This document shows positions 23,304 through 34,793 of a stretch of 64,000 bases of DNA, in pieces. The notes below the pieces were generated by a model, which worked only from the letters and a program-made list of their open reading frames with translations, was not told the origin of the DNA and searched no databases. The stretch spans positions 7,644,545-7,708,544 of the forward strand of contig NC_091214.1 of the NCBI RefSeq assembly GCF_040958095.1, written 5' to 3'. This DNA comes from Procambarus clarkii. Lineage: Eukaryota > Arthropoda > Malacostraca > Decapoda > Cambaridae. A program made the position numbers and the translations under genes. The number at the start of each line of letters is the position of its first letter. The first letter of the stretch is position 1.

Positions 23304-23356
23304 AGTCTGACGCAACACGGGCGCGTTTCGTAAAACTTATTACATTTTCAAAGACT
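23304..23356 (-). ncRNA. hammerhead-like fold upstream of PLE start
   Basis: Same fold as at 20554-20606, here just upstream of the full minus-strand ORF. One base in stem III differs (a G-U pair replaces G-C), so the stem can still form. Confidence 0.45.
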
Positions 23357-23822
23357 TCACAAATACACAACTGATTAGAACTTGCGTTTCCCTGATTTTA
23401 TATCTACATTTGAGTGAGGTGGGAAGGGTGATGTGGCATTACATTTGAGTGAGGTGGGAAGGATGATGTGGCATTAACACAAGACAGAACACTAGAGGAT
23501 ATTAATAGGGTATTAAAAGTATCAACACAAGACAGAACAGAAACAATGGGTATTGAATAGAAGTGTTTGTAGAAAGCCTATTGGTCCATATTTCTTGATG
23601 CTTCTATATTGGAGCGGAGTCTTGAGGTGGGTAGAATATAGTTGTGCAATAATTGGCTGTTGATTGCTGGTGTTGACTTCTTGATGTGTAGTGCCTCGCA
23701 AACGTCAAGCCGCCTGCTATCGCTGTATCTATCGATGATTTCTGTGTTGTTTACTAGGATTTCTCTGGCGATGGTTTGGTTATGGGAAGAGATTATATGT
23801 TCCTTAATGGAGCCCTGTTGTT
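23357..23822 (-). mobile_element. PLE family 1, truncated 3' copy (upstream pseudo-LTR of left arm)
   Basis: Holds the last ~73 codons of the PLE ORF (stop near 23581) and the 3' UTR, directly upstream of the full minus-strand copy. It is 5'-truncated at the palindrome centre (23822). Confidence 0.85.
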
Positions 23823-24204
23823 GAGCCCCGAACAGAACGCTTTAAAAGAGACTAACGTCGTCTATGCCTTCAAATGCCCACTTGGGGACTGTAAGCTCCA
23901 AAAAAACCAGTATATAGGCAAGACAACAACATCTCTTTCTAGGCGTTTAACGATGCATAAACAACAGGGCTCCATTAAGGAACATATAATCTCTTCCCAT
24001 AACCAAACCATCGCCAGAGAAATCCTAGTAAACAACACAGAAATCATCGATAGATACAGCGATAGCAGGCGGCTTGACGTTTGCGAGGCACTACACATCA
24101 AGAAGTCAACACCAGCAATCAACAGCCAATTATTGCACAACTATATTCTACCCACCTCAAGACTCCGCTCCAATATAGAAGCATCAAAAAATATGGACCA
24201 ATAG
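23823..24204 (+). pseudogene. PLE family 1, truncated GIY-YIG domain and 3' end (upstream pseudo-LTR of right arm)
   Basis: From about 23837 it encodes the GIY-YIG domain (KETNVVYAFKCPLGDC...) to the stop at 24202-24204. Bases 23823-23959 have no partner on the left arm and form the loop of the palindrome. The junction ATTATGTTCC..TGTTGTTGAGCCCCGAACAG region around 23820-23836 carries a few extra bases, as at a microhomology or filler join. Confidence 0.85.
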
Positions 24205-24425
24205 GCTTTCTACAAACACTTCTATTCAATACCCATTGTTTCTGTTCTGTCTTGTGTTGATACTTTTAATACCCTATTAATATCCTCTAGTGTTCTGTCT
24301 TGTGTTAATGCCACATCATCCTTCCCACCTCACTCAAATGTAATGCCACATCACCCTTCCCACCTCACTCAAATGTAGATATAAAATCAGGGAAACGCAA
24401 GTTCTAATCAGTTGTGTATTTGTGA

Positions 24426-24478
24426 AGTCTTTGAAAATGTAATAAGTTTTACGAAACGCGCCCGTGTCGCGTCAGACT
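24426..24478 (+). ncRNA. hammerhead-like fold upstream of PLE start
   Basis: AGTCT, TTGAAAAT, GTAA-loop-TTAC, GAAA, CGCG-loop-CGCG, TC, AGACT. The expected cleavage point would follow C at 24473, 15 bases upstream of the ORF start codon. Confidence 0.5.
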
Positions 24479-24488
24479 AGAAATAAAA

Positions 24489-26954
24489 ATGAATTTTGGA
24501 GAATTGATTTTCGATTTACCTCCAACAGTGAAGCATAATGTACGAAAGATTGAGAAAATTCGTGTTAGAATTATTAATCTTACTTTTTCGGTCATATTTA
24601 ATAATATATGTCTACAGGAAAGACTGCTACCAAAATATACTAATGTTAAAGTGCACGACCCAGCAGCAAGGAATCAAGCCTTCACGATAAAATATCGCCA
24701 GGATCTGATTCGTGATCAGATATACAAGGCAGAGAATGAAATCAAAGACAACAAAACGCAACTACTTCATGCTACAAACGAGTGGAGAAATAGCAACATC
24801 GACCATAGTATCCGTACCCGCATTGAACAACACCTCGACATCCTCACAGACCAACATCACCTCAGCACTGAAACAAGGATTATCAAGAAACTAACAACAT
24901 TATATGGAGGACCCATGGCAATTCCACGACCAAGAGATGGCTTCCTGAACCTTGCAGGAATTAACCTCACTGAGGACCAAGTCACTCTCCTAAATCTGGG
25001 CATAAACTGTCATGTTATGTCCAGACCGAGTGAAATGGCCCGGAAAGTGGAGTTGGAAATTCTGTTGGACGACATATTCGACCTCGAGACACAAAAGAAG
25101 GTCACTACCAAAGATACCTTACAAGCAGAACTTATTGCAGAAGGAGGAAAGAATCGAGGCAACTACAGAAGCACCATACTGTCCCCCGAGCTTAGAGCGG
25201 CAGCTAAAAGCCTTCGTGAGAACAAGGAGATAGTTGTCAGGAGAGGTGACAAGTCGCCAATATATGTCATTCTTAAAAAAGACGAATATCTGGCGAAAAT
25301 GAACATCATACTCTCTGACCAAACTAAGTTCCAAAGGGTAACGAAGGACACTACAGCCGAATTAAAAGCAAAGGTCAACAAACTGATCGAAACTGTGAAC
25401 GCCAAGAAATCCGGACTCCACCTGCCAAAGATCATTGGGGAATATAAACCTGGATATGCGTATGGAAATGTCAAGACGCACAAGCCTGGAAACCCACTTC
25501 GGCCAATCATTAGCCAGATACCCACACCCACGTACAGATTGGCGAAGCGACTCAACGGCCTGCTGACTCCTTATGTTCCTTGCGCCTTCAGCCTGAAGTC
25601 TCCAAAGGAATTTGTGGACTTACTGCGGGGCGCACGGGCCACAGGGATAAGAGCCTCGTTGGACGTAGAATCGCTGTTTACCAACGTACCTGTGGACGAG
25701 ACAATCGGAATGATAGCCGACAGAGTGTATCGTGATCCAGCCTGTACTCCTCTTGACATGCCAGAAAGTATTCTGAGGAAACTACTCCAAGCTTGTACTA
25801 AAGAGGCACCCTTCTTGAGCCCGGATGGGCACATGTATAAGCAAGTAGATGGGGTCGCCATGGGTTCTCCCCTAGGTGTCCTGTTTGCAAACTTCTACAT
25901 GGGTACCATCGAGCAAAAAGTCTTAGTCGACATGAACTTGAAACCGGCCATATACTGCAGGTATGTTGACGACATTTTTACACAGGTACCTGATGTCAGA
26001 CATCTGCAGGAGCTGAAGGAGGCATTTGAGCAGAGTTCCGTGCTGCGTTTCACTTACGAGACGGAAAAGGATGGGAAGCTGCCTTTTCTAGATGTAACAG
26101 TCATGGAAAAGGGCGGAGGTTTCCACACTGCAGTCTACACAAAGGAAACAAACATAGGAATGTGCCTAAATGCCAACAGCGACTGCCCTGACAGGTACAA
26201 GAGGAGTGTTGTTAACGCATACGTCGACCGTGCTCTCAGCCACAGCTCAGAATGGAAGCAAGTCGACGAAGAACTCTGTAGGGTAAGGCAGGTTCTAGTC
26301 AATAACGGCTTCTCCAATGGTTTCATCGAAGACATCATAAGAAGGAAAGTGAAAAGCCATGCAACCTCCGAAGAGACAACTAACACAACACCTATACCCC
26401 CTATTAGACTATTTTACAGGAACTTCTTTTCCACAGCTCATAAAACAGAGGAAAGGGTCCTGAAAGATATTGTTAATAGAAACGTTATCCCTACAGACAA
26501 AAATCAGAGGATACAACTGACGATTTACTATAAAACCAGAAAAACGGCCAGCCTACTCATGAGAAACTCTCCAGACACGAAACAGAACGCTTTAAAAGAG
26601 ACTAACGTCGTCTATGCCTTCAAATGCCCACTTGGGGACTGTAAGCTCCAAAAAAACCAGTATATAGGCAAGACAACAACATCTCTTTCTAGGCGTTTAA
26701 CGATGCATAAACAACAGGGCTCCATTAAGGAACATATAATCTCTTCCCATAACCAAACCATCGCCAGAGAAATCCTAGTAAACAACACAGAAATCATCGA
26801 TAGATACAGCGATAGCAGGCGGCTTGACGTTTGCGAGGCACTACACATCAAGAAGTCAACACCAGCAATCAACAGCCAATTATTGCACAACTATATTCTA
26901 CCCACCTCAAGACTCCGCTCCAATATAGAAGCATCAAGAAATATGGACCAATAG
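24489..26954 (+). CDS. Penelope-like element polyprotein: reverse transcriptase + GIY-YIG endonuclease (full, right palindrome arm)
   Basis: 821 codons with no interruption. All landmark motifs are intact: GNPLRPIIS, SLDVESLFTNVP, GVAMGSPLGVLFANFYMG, YCRYVDDIF (near 493), LPFLDVTV, and the C-terminal GIY-YIG module (Y..Y near 706-725, R near 732, E near 790). It is the best candidate in the window for an active PLE ORF. It is the mirror image of 20828-23293 with only a few substitutions. It is flanked upstream by a 3' fragment (23823-24204) and downstream by a restart (27239), so the unit is tandem with a period of 2750 bp. Confidence 0.93.
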   Translation: MNFGELIFDLPPTVKHNVRKIEKIRVRIINLTFSVIFNNICLQERLLPKYTNVKVHDPAARNQAFTIKYRQDLIRDQIYKAENEIKDNKTQLLHATNEWRNSNIDHSIRTRIEQHLDILTDQHHLSTETRIIKKLTTLYGGPMAIPRPRDGFLNLAGINLTEDQVTLLNLGINCHVMSRPSEMARKVELEILLDDIFDLETQKKVTTKDTLQAELIAEGGKNRGNYRSTILSPELRAAAKSLRENKEIVVRRGDKSPIYVILKKDEYLAKMNIILSDQTKFQRVTKDTTAELKAKVNKLIETVNAKKSGLHLPKIIGEYKPGYAYGNVKTHKPGNPLRPIISQIPTPTYRLAKRLNGLLTPYVPCAFSLKSPKEFVDLLRGARATGIRASLDVESLFTNVPVDETIGMIADRVYRDPACTPLDMPESILRKLLQACTKEAPFLSPDGHMYKQVDGVAMGSPLGVLFANFYMGTIEQKVLVDMNLKPAIYCRYVDDIFTQVPDVRHLQELKEAFEQSSVLRFTYETEKDGKLPFLDVTVMEKGGGFHTAVYTKETNIGMCLNANSDCPDRYKRSVVNAYVDRALSHSSEWKQVDEELCRVRQVLVNNGFSNGFIEDIIRRKVKSHATSEETTNTTPIPPIRLFYRNFFSTAHKTEERVLKDIVNRNVIPTDKNQRIQLTIYYKTRKTASLLMRNSPDTKQNALKETNVVYAFKCPLGDCKLQKNQYIGKTTTSLSRRLTMHKQQGSIKEHIISSHNQTIAREILVNNTEIIDRYSDSRRLDVCEALHIKKSTPAINSQLLHNYILPTSRLRSNIEASRNMDQ

Positions 26955-27175
26955 GCTTTCTACAAACACTTCTATTCAATACCCATTGTTTCTGTTCTGT
27001 CTTGTGTTGATACTTTTAATACCCTATTAATATCCTCTAGTGTTCTGTCTTGTGTTAATGCCACATCATCCTTCCCACCTCACTCAAATGTAATGCCACA
27101 TCACCCTTCCCACCTCACTCAAATGTAGATATAAAATCAGGGAAACGCAAGTTCTAATCAGTTGTGTATTTGTGA

Positions 27176-27228
27176 AGTCTTTGAAAATGTAATAAGTTTT
27201 ACGAAACGCGCCCGTGTCGCGTCAGACT
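27176..27228 (+). ncRNA. hammerhead-like fold before the tandem PLE restart
   Basis: Identical to 24426-24478. Having one copy at each end of the 2750-bp unit is the arrangement expected of pseudo-LTR ribozymes in PLEs. Confidence 0.45.
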
Positions 27229-27238
27229 AGAAATAAAA

Positions 27239-28344
<1,106 letters not shown>

Positions 28345-28356
28345 ATATATATATAT

Positions 28357-28371
28357 GTCGTACCTAGTAGC
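28357..28371. mobile_element. fold-back element, end fragment
   Basis: Only the first 15 bases (GTCGTACCTAGTAGC) of a further copy follow a short (TA)n, and are then joined to a PLE 5' end at 28372. Confidence 0.6.
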
Positions 28372-28644
28372 AATCAATTCTCCAAAATTCATTTTTATTT
28401 TTAGTCTGACGCGACACTTGAGCGCGTTTCGTAAAACTTATTACATTTTCAAAGACTTTAGTTTACACACACACACACACAACTTTAACTGAATAGAGCT
28501 TAAACATCTTCGAGTTTTTTATACCTATATATGGGTGAGGTGACATGTTACAATTGTTTTGGATGAGGTGAAAATAAACTTTTAACACAAGACAGGACAC
28601 GAAACAATGGGTATTAAATGTAGGTAACTGCAGAAGGCCTATTT
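28372..28644 (-). mobile_element. PLE family 1, 3' UTR and short 5' restart
   Basis: On the minus strand: 3' UTR after the ORF stop at 28645, a hammerhead-like fold (28403-28457, with a longer stem III loop, CTCAAGTGT), then the first few codons of a restart. It includes a (CA)n run at 28466-28480. Confidence 0.75.
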
Positions 28645-29264
28645 TTATTGGCCCATATTTCTTGATGCTTCTATATTGGAGCGTAGTCTTGAAGTGGGTA
28701 GAATATAGTTGTGCATTAATTGGCTGTTGATTGCTGGTGTTGACTTCTTGATGTGTAGTGCCTCGCAGACGTCAAGCCGCCTGCTATCGCTGTATCTATC
28801 GATGATTTCTGTGTTGTTTGCTAAGATTTCTCTGGTGATGGTTTGGTTGTGGGAAGATACTATATGTTCCTTAATGGAGCCCTGTTGCTTATGCATCGTT
28901 AAACGCCTGGAAAGAGATGTTGTTTTCTTGCCTATATACTGAATTTTTTGAGGCTTACAGTCCCCAAGAGGGCATTTGAAGGCATAGATGACGTTGGTCT
29001 CTTTTAAAGCATTCTGCTTTGTGTCTGGAGAGTTTCTCATGAGTAGGCTGGCCGTTTTTTTGGTTTTATAGTAAATTGTCAGTTGTTTCTTCTGATTTTT
29101 GTCTGTAGGGATAACGTTTCTACTAACAATATCTTTCAGGACTCTTTCCTCCGTTTTATGGGCTGTGGAAAAGAAGTTCCTGTAAAATAGTCTAATAGGG
29201 GGTATAGGTGTTGTGTTAGTTGTCTCTTCAGAGGTTGCATGGCGTTTCACTTTCCTTCTTATGA
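28645..29264 (-). pseudogene. PLE family 1, C-terminal fragment with GIY-YIG domain
   Basis: About 206 codons corresponding to the last quarter of the PLE ORF (RRKVKRHATSEETTNTTP... to the stop). It is 5'-truncated by (TA)n at 29265. It differs by several residues from the palindrome copies (KKTTSLSRRL, NVIYAFKCP), so it is an older copy. Confidence 0.85.
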
Positions 29265-29284
29265 TATATATATATATATATATA
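29265..29284. repeat. short (TA)n, left flank of the satellite
   Basis: About 20 bp of TA between the PLE fragment and the first satellite unit. Confidence 0.85.
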
Positions 29285-32200
29285 TAACTTTTTAGACACT
29301 CAACCCACCAGGAGACTCGAACACTGGCCAACAAGGTGGCAGTTGCATGCTGTATCCACTACGCTATACTTCAAAGCCATAAGAGAGGTAGGAATTCTGG
29401 GGTATTTAACCAACCAGAAATTCCAATCCTCTCCCAGGCGATGAGATAGTGTGGGACCTCGGATGCTCTTTCATCGGTTCCTGTTATATGGGAAAACTCA
29501 GTGCCAAATGCTTAATGCACAGACTACCCTATTCCAGTAGCTGAAGTTTATAACTTTTTAGACACTCAACCCACCAGGAGACTCGAACACTGGCCAACAA
29601 GGTGGCAGTTGCATGCTGTATCCACTACGCTATACTTCAAAGCCATAAGAGAGGTAGGAATTCTGGGGTATTTAACCAACCAGAAATTCCAATCCTCTCC
29701 CAGGCGATGAGATAGTGTGGGACCTCGGATGCTCTTTCATCGGTTCCTGTTATATGGGAAAACTCAGTGCCAAATGCTTAATGCACAGACTACCCTATTC
29801 CAGTAGCTGAAGTTTATAACTTTTTAGACACTCAACCCACCAGGAGACTCGAACACTGGCCAACAAGGTGGCAGTTGCATGCTGTATCCACTACGCTATA
29901 CTTCAAAGCCATAAGAGAGGTAGGAATTCTGGGGTATTTAACCAACCAGAAATTCCAATCCTCTCCCAGGCGATGAGATAGTGTGGGACCTCGGATGCTC
30001 TTTCATCGGTTCCTGTTATATGGGAAAACTCAGTGCCAAATGCTTAATGCACAGACTACCCTATTCCAGTAGCTGAAGTTTATAACTTTTTAGACACTCA
30101 ACCCACCAGGAGACTCGAACACTGGCCAACAAGGTGGCAGTTGCATGCTGTATCCACTACGCTATACTTCAAAGCCATAAGAGAGGTAGGAATTCTGGGG
30201 TATTTAACCAACCAGAAATTCCAATCCTCTCCCAGGCGATGAGATAGTGTGGGACCTCGGATGCTCTTTCATCGGTTCCTGTTATATGGGAAAACTCAGT
30301 GCCAAATGCTTAATGCACAGACTACCCTATTCCAGTAGCTGAAGTTTATAACTTTTTAGACACTCAACCCACCAGGAGACTCGAACACTGGCCAACAAGG
30401 TGGCAGTTGCATGCTGTATCCACTACGCTATACTTCAAAGCCATAAGAGAGGTAGGAATTCTGGGGTATTTAACCAACCAGAAATTCCAATCCTCTCCCA
30501 GGCGATGAGATAGTGTGGGACCTCGGATGCTCTTTCATCGGTTCCTGTTATATGGGAAAACTCAGTGCCAAATGCTTAATGCACAGACTACCCTATTCCA
30601 GTAGCTGAAGTTTATAACTTTTTAGACACTCAACCCACCAAGAGACTCGAACACTGGCCAACAAGGTGGCAGTTGCATGCTGTATCCACTACGCTATACT
30701 TCAAAGCCATAAGAGAGGTAGGAATTCTGGGGTATTTAACCAACCAGAAATTCCAATCCTCTCCCAGGCGATGAGATAGTGTGGGACCTCGGATGCTCTT
30801 TCATCGGTTCCTGTTATATGGGAAAACTCAGTGCCAAATGCTTAATGCACAGACTACCCTATTCCAGTAGCTGAAGTTTATAACTTTTTAGACACTCAAC
30901 CCACCAGGAGACTCGAACACTGGCCAACAAGGTGGCAGTTGCATGCTGTATCCACTACGCTATACTTCAAAGCCATAAGAGAGGTAGGAATTCTGGGGTA
31001 TTTAACCAACCAGAAATTCCAATCCTCTCCCAGGCGATGAGATAGTGTGGGACCTCGGATGCTCTTTCATCGGTTCCTGTTATATGGGAAAACTCAGTGC
31101 CAAATGCTTAATGCACAGACTACCCTATTCCAGTAGCTGAAGTTTATAACTTTTTAGACACTCAACCCACCAGGAGACTCGAACACTGGCCAACAAGGTG
31201 GCAGTTGCATGCTGTATCCACTACGCTATACTTCAAAGCCATAAGAGAGGTAGGAATTCTGGGGTATTTAACCAACCAGAAATTCCAATCCTCTCCCAGG
31301 CGATGAGATAGTGTGGGACCTCGGATGCTCTTTCATCGGTTCCTGTTATATGGGAAAACTCAGTGCCAAATGCTTAATGCACAGACTACCCTATTCCAGT
31401 AGCTGAAGTTTATAACTTTTTAGACACTCAACCCACCAGGAGACTCGAACACTGGCCAACAAGGTGGCAGTTGCATGCTGTATCCACTACGCTATACTTC
31501 AAAGCCATAAGAGAGGTAGGAATTCTGGGGTATTTAACCAACCAGAAATTCCAATCCTCTCCCAGGCGATGAGATAGTGTGGGACCTCGGATGCTCTTTC
31601 ATCGGTTCCTGTTATATGGGAAAACTCAGTGCCAAATGCTTAATGCACAGACTACCCTATTCCAGTAGCTGAAGTTTATAACTTTTTAGACACTCAACCC
31701 ACCAGGAGACTCGAACACTGGCCAACAAGGTGGCAGTTGCATGCTGTATCCACTACGCTATACTTCAAAGCCATAAGAGAGGTAGGAATTCTGGGGTATT
31801 TAACCAACCAGAAATTCCAATCCTCTCCCAGGCGATGAGATAGTGTGGGACCTCGGATGCTCTTTCATCGGTTCCTGTTATATGGGAAAACTCAGTGCCA
31901 AATGCTTAATGCACAGACTACCCTATTCCAGTAGCTGAAGTTTATAACTTTTTAGACACTCAACCCACCAGGAGACTCGAACACTGGCCAACAAGGTGGC
32001 AGTTGCATGCTGTATCCACTACGCTATACTTCAAAGCCATAAGAGAGGTAGGAATTCTGGGGTATTTAACCAACCAGAAATTCCAATCCTCTCCCAGGCG
32101 ATGAGATAGTGTGGGACCTCGGATGCTCTTTCATCGGTTCCTGTTATATGGGAAAACTCAGTGCCAAATGCTTAATGCACAGACTACCCTATTCCAGTAG

Positions 32201-34793
32201 CTGAAGTTTATAACTTTTTAGACACTCAACCCACCAGGAGACTCGAACACTGGCCAACAAGGTGGCAGTTGCATGCTGTATCCACTACGCTATACTTCAA
32301 AGCCATAAGAGAGGTAGGAATTCTGGGGTATTTAACCAACCAGAAATTCCAATCCTCTCCCAGGCGATGAGATAGTGTGGGACCTCGGATGCTCTTTCAT
32401 CGGTTCCTGTTATATGGGAAAACTCAGTGCCAAATGCTTAATGCACAGACTACCCTATTCCAGTAGCTGAAGTTTATAACTTTTTAGACACTCAACCCAC
32501 CAGGAGACTCGAACACTGGCCAACAAGGTGGCAGTTGCATGCTGTATCCACTACGCTATACTTCAAAGCCATAAGAGAGGTAGGAATTCTGGGGTATTTA
32601 ACCAACCAGAAATTCCAATCCTCTCCCAGGCGATGAGATAGTGTGGGACCTCGGATGCTCTTTCATCGGTTCCTGTTATATGGGAAAACTCAGTGCCAAA
32701 TGCTTAATGCACAGACTACCCTATTCCAGTAGCTGAAGTTTATAACTTTTTAGACACTCAACCCACCAGGAGACTCGAACACTGGCCAACAAGGTGGCAG
32801 TTGCATGCTGTATCCACTACGCTATACTTCAAAGCCATAAGAGAGGTAGGAATTCTGGGGTATTTAACCAACCAGAAATTCCAATCCTCTCCCAGGCGAT
32901 GAGATAGTGTGGGACCTCGGATGCTCTTTCATCGGTTCCTGTTATATGGGAAAACTCAGTGCCAAATGCTTAATGCACAGACTACCCTATTCCAGTAGCT
33001 GAAGTTTATAACTTTTTAGACACTCAACCCACCAGGAGACTCGAACACTGGCCAACAAGGTGGCAGTTGCATGCTGTATCCACTACGCTATACTTCAAAG
33101 CCATAAGAGAGGTAGGAATTCTGGGGTATTTAACCAACCAGAAATTCCAATCCTCTCCCAGGCGATGAGATAGTGTGGGACCTCGGATGCTCTTTCATCG
33201 GTTCCTGTTATATGGGAAAACTCAGTGCCAAATGCTTAATGCACAGACTACCCTATTCCAGTAGCTGAAGTTTATAACTTTTTAGACACTCAACCCACCA
33301 GGAGACTCGAACACTGGCCAACAAGGTGGCAGTTGCATGCTGTATCCACTACGCTATACTTCAAAGCCATAAGAGAGGTAGGAATTCTGGGGTATTTAAC
33401 CAACCAGAAATTCCAATCCTCTCCCAGGCGATGAGATAGTGTGGGACCTCGGATGCTCTTTCATCGGTTCCTGTTATATGGGAAAACTCAGTGCCAAATG
33501 CTTAATGCACAGACTACCCTATTCCAGTAGCTGAAGTTTATAACTTTTTAGACACTCAACCCACCAGGAGACTCGAACACTGGCCAACAAGGTGGCAGTT
33601 GCATGCTGTATCCACTACGCTATACTTCAAAGCCATAAGAGAGGTAGGAATTCTGGGGTATTTAACCAACCAGAAATTCCAATCCTCTCCCAGGCGATGA
33701 GATAGTGTGGGACCTCGGATGCTCTTTCATCGGTTCCTGTTATATGGGAAAACTCAGTGCCAAATGCTTAATGCACAGACTACCCTATTCCAGTAGCTGA
33801 AGTTTATAACTTTTTAGACACTCAACCCACCAGGAGACTCGAACACTGGCCAACAAGGTGGCAGTTGCATGCTGTATCCACTACGCTATACTTCAAAGCC
33901 ATAAGAGAGGTAGGAATTCTGGGGTATTTAACCAACCAGAAATTCCAATCCTCTCCCAGGCGATGAGATAGTGTGGGACCTCGGATGCTCTTTCATCGGT
34001 TCCTGTTATATGGGAAAACTCAGTGCCAAATGCTTAATGCACAGACTACCCTATTCCAGTAGCTGAAGTTTATAACTTTTTAGACACTCAACCCACCAGG
34101 AGACTCGAACACTGGCCAACAAGGTGGCAGTTGCATGCTGTATCCACTACGCTATACTTCAAAGCCATAAGAGAGGTAGGAATTCTGGGGTATTTAACCA
34201 ACCAGAAATTCCAATCCTCTCCCAGGCGATGAGATAGTGTGGGACCTCGGATGCTCTTTCATCGGTTCCTGTTATATGGGAAAACTCAGTGCCAAATGCT
34301 TAATGCACAGACTACCCTATTCCAGTAGCTGAAGTTTATAACTTTTTAGACACTCAACCCACCAGGAGACTCGAACACTGGCCAACAAGGTGGCAGTTGC
34401 ATGCTGTATCCACTACGCTATACTTCAAAGCCATAAGAGAGGTAGGAATTCTGGGGTATTTAACCAACCAGAAATTCCAATCCTCTCCCAGGCGATGAGA
34501 TAGTGTGGGACCTCGGATGCTCTTTCATCGGTTCCTGTTATATGGGAAAACTCAGTGCCAAATGCTTAATGCACAGACTACCCTATTCCAGTAGCTGAAG
34601 TTTATAACTTTTTAGACACTCAACCCACCAGGAGACTCGAACACTGGCCAACAAGGTGGCAGTTGCATGCTGTATCCACTACGCTATACTTCAAAGCCAT
34701 AAGAGAGGTAGGAATTCTGGGGTATTTAACCAACCAGAAATTCCAATCCTCTCCCAGGCGATGAGATAGTGTGGGACCTCGGATGCTCTTTCA
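29285..34793 (-). repeat. 266-bp satellite, forward block (tRNA-like core on the minus strand)
   Basis: Unit starts (TAACTTTTTAGACACTCAAC) recur at 29285, 29551, 29817 and on to 34605, always 266 bp apart with no indel: 20 full units and one partial. Units are nearly identical; the only substitution I noticed is CCACCAAGAGACTCG for CCACCAGGAGACTCG near 30640. The reverse strand of each unit holds TAGCGTAGTGG (A-box-like) and GTTCGAGTCTCC (B-box-like) about 34 bp apart, a Pol III internal-promoter arrangement. No ORF. It ends at the inversion junction at 34793/34794. Confidence 0.95.

Noticed and set aside
20892..24140. 92-codon ORFs MCNNWLLIAGVDFLMCS... on both strands
   Set aside because: Antisense shadow of the GIY-YIG region of the PLE ORF; it recurs wherever the PLE does.
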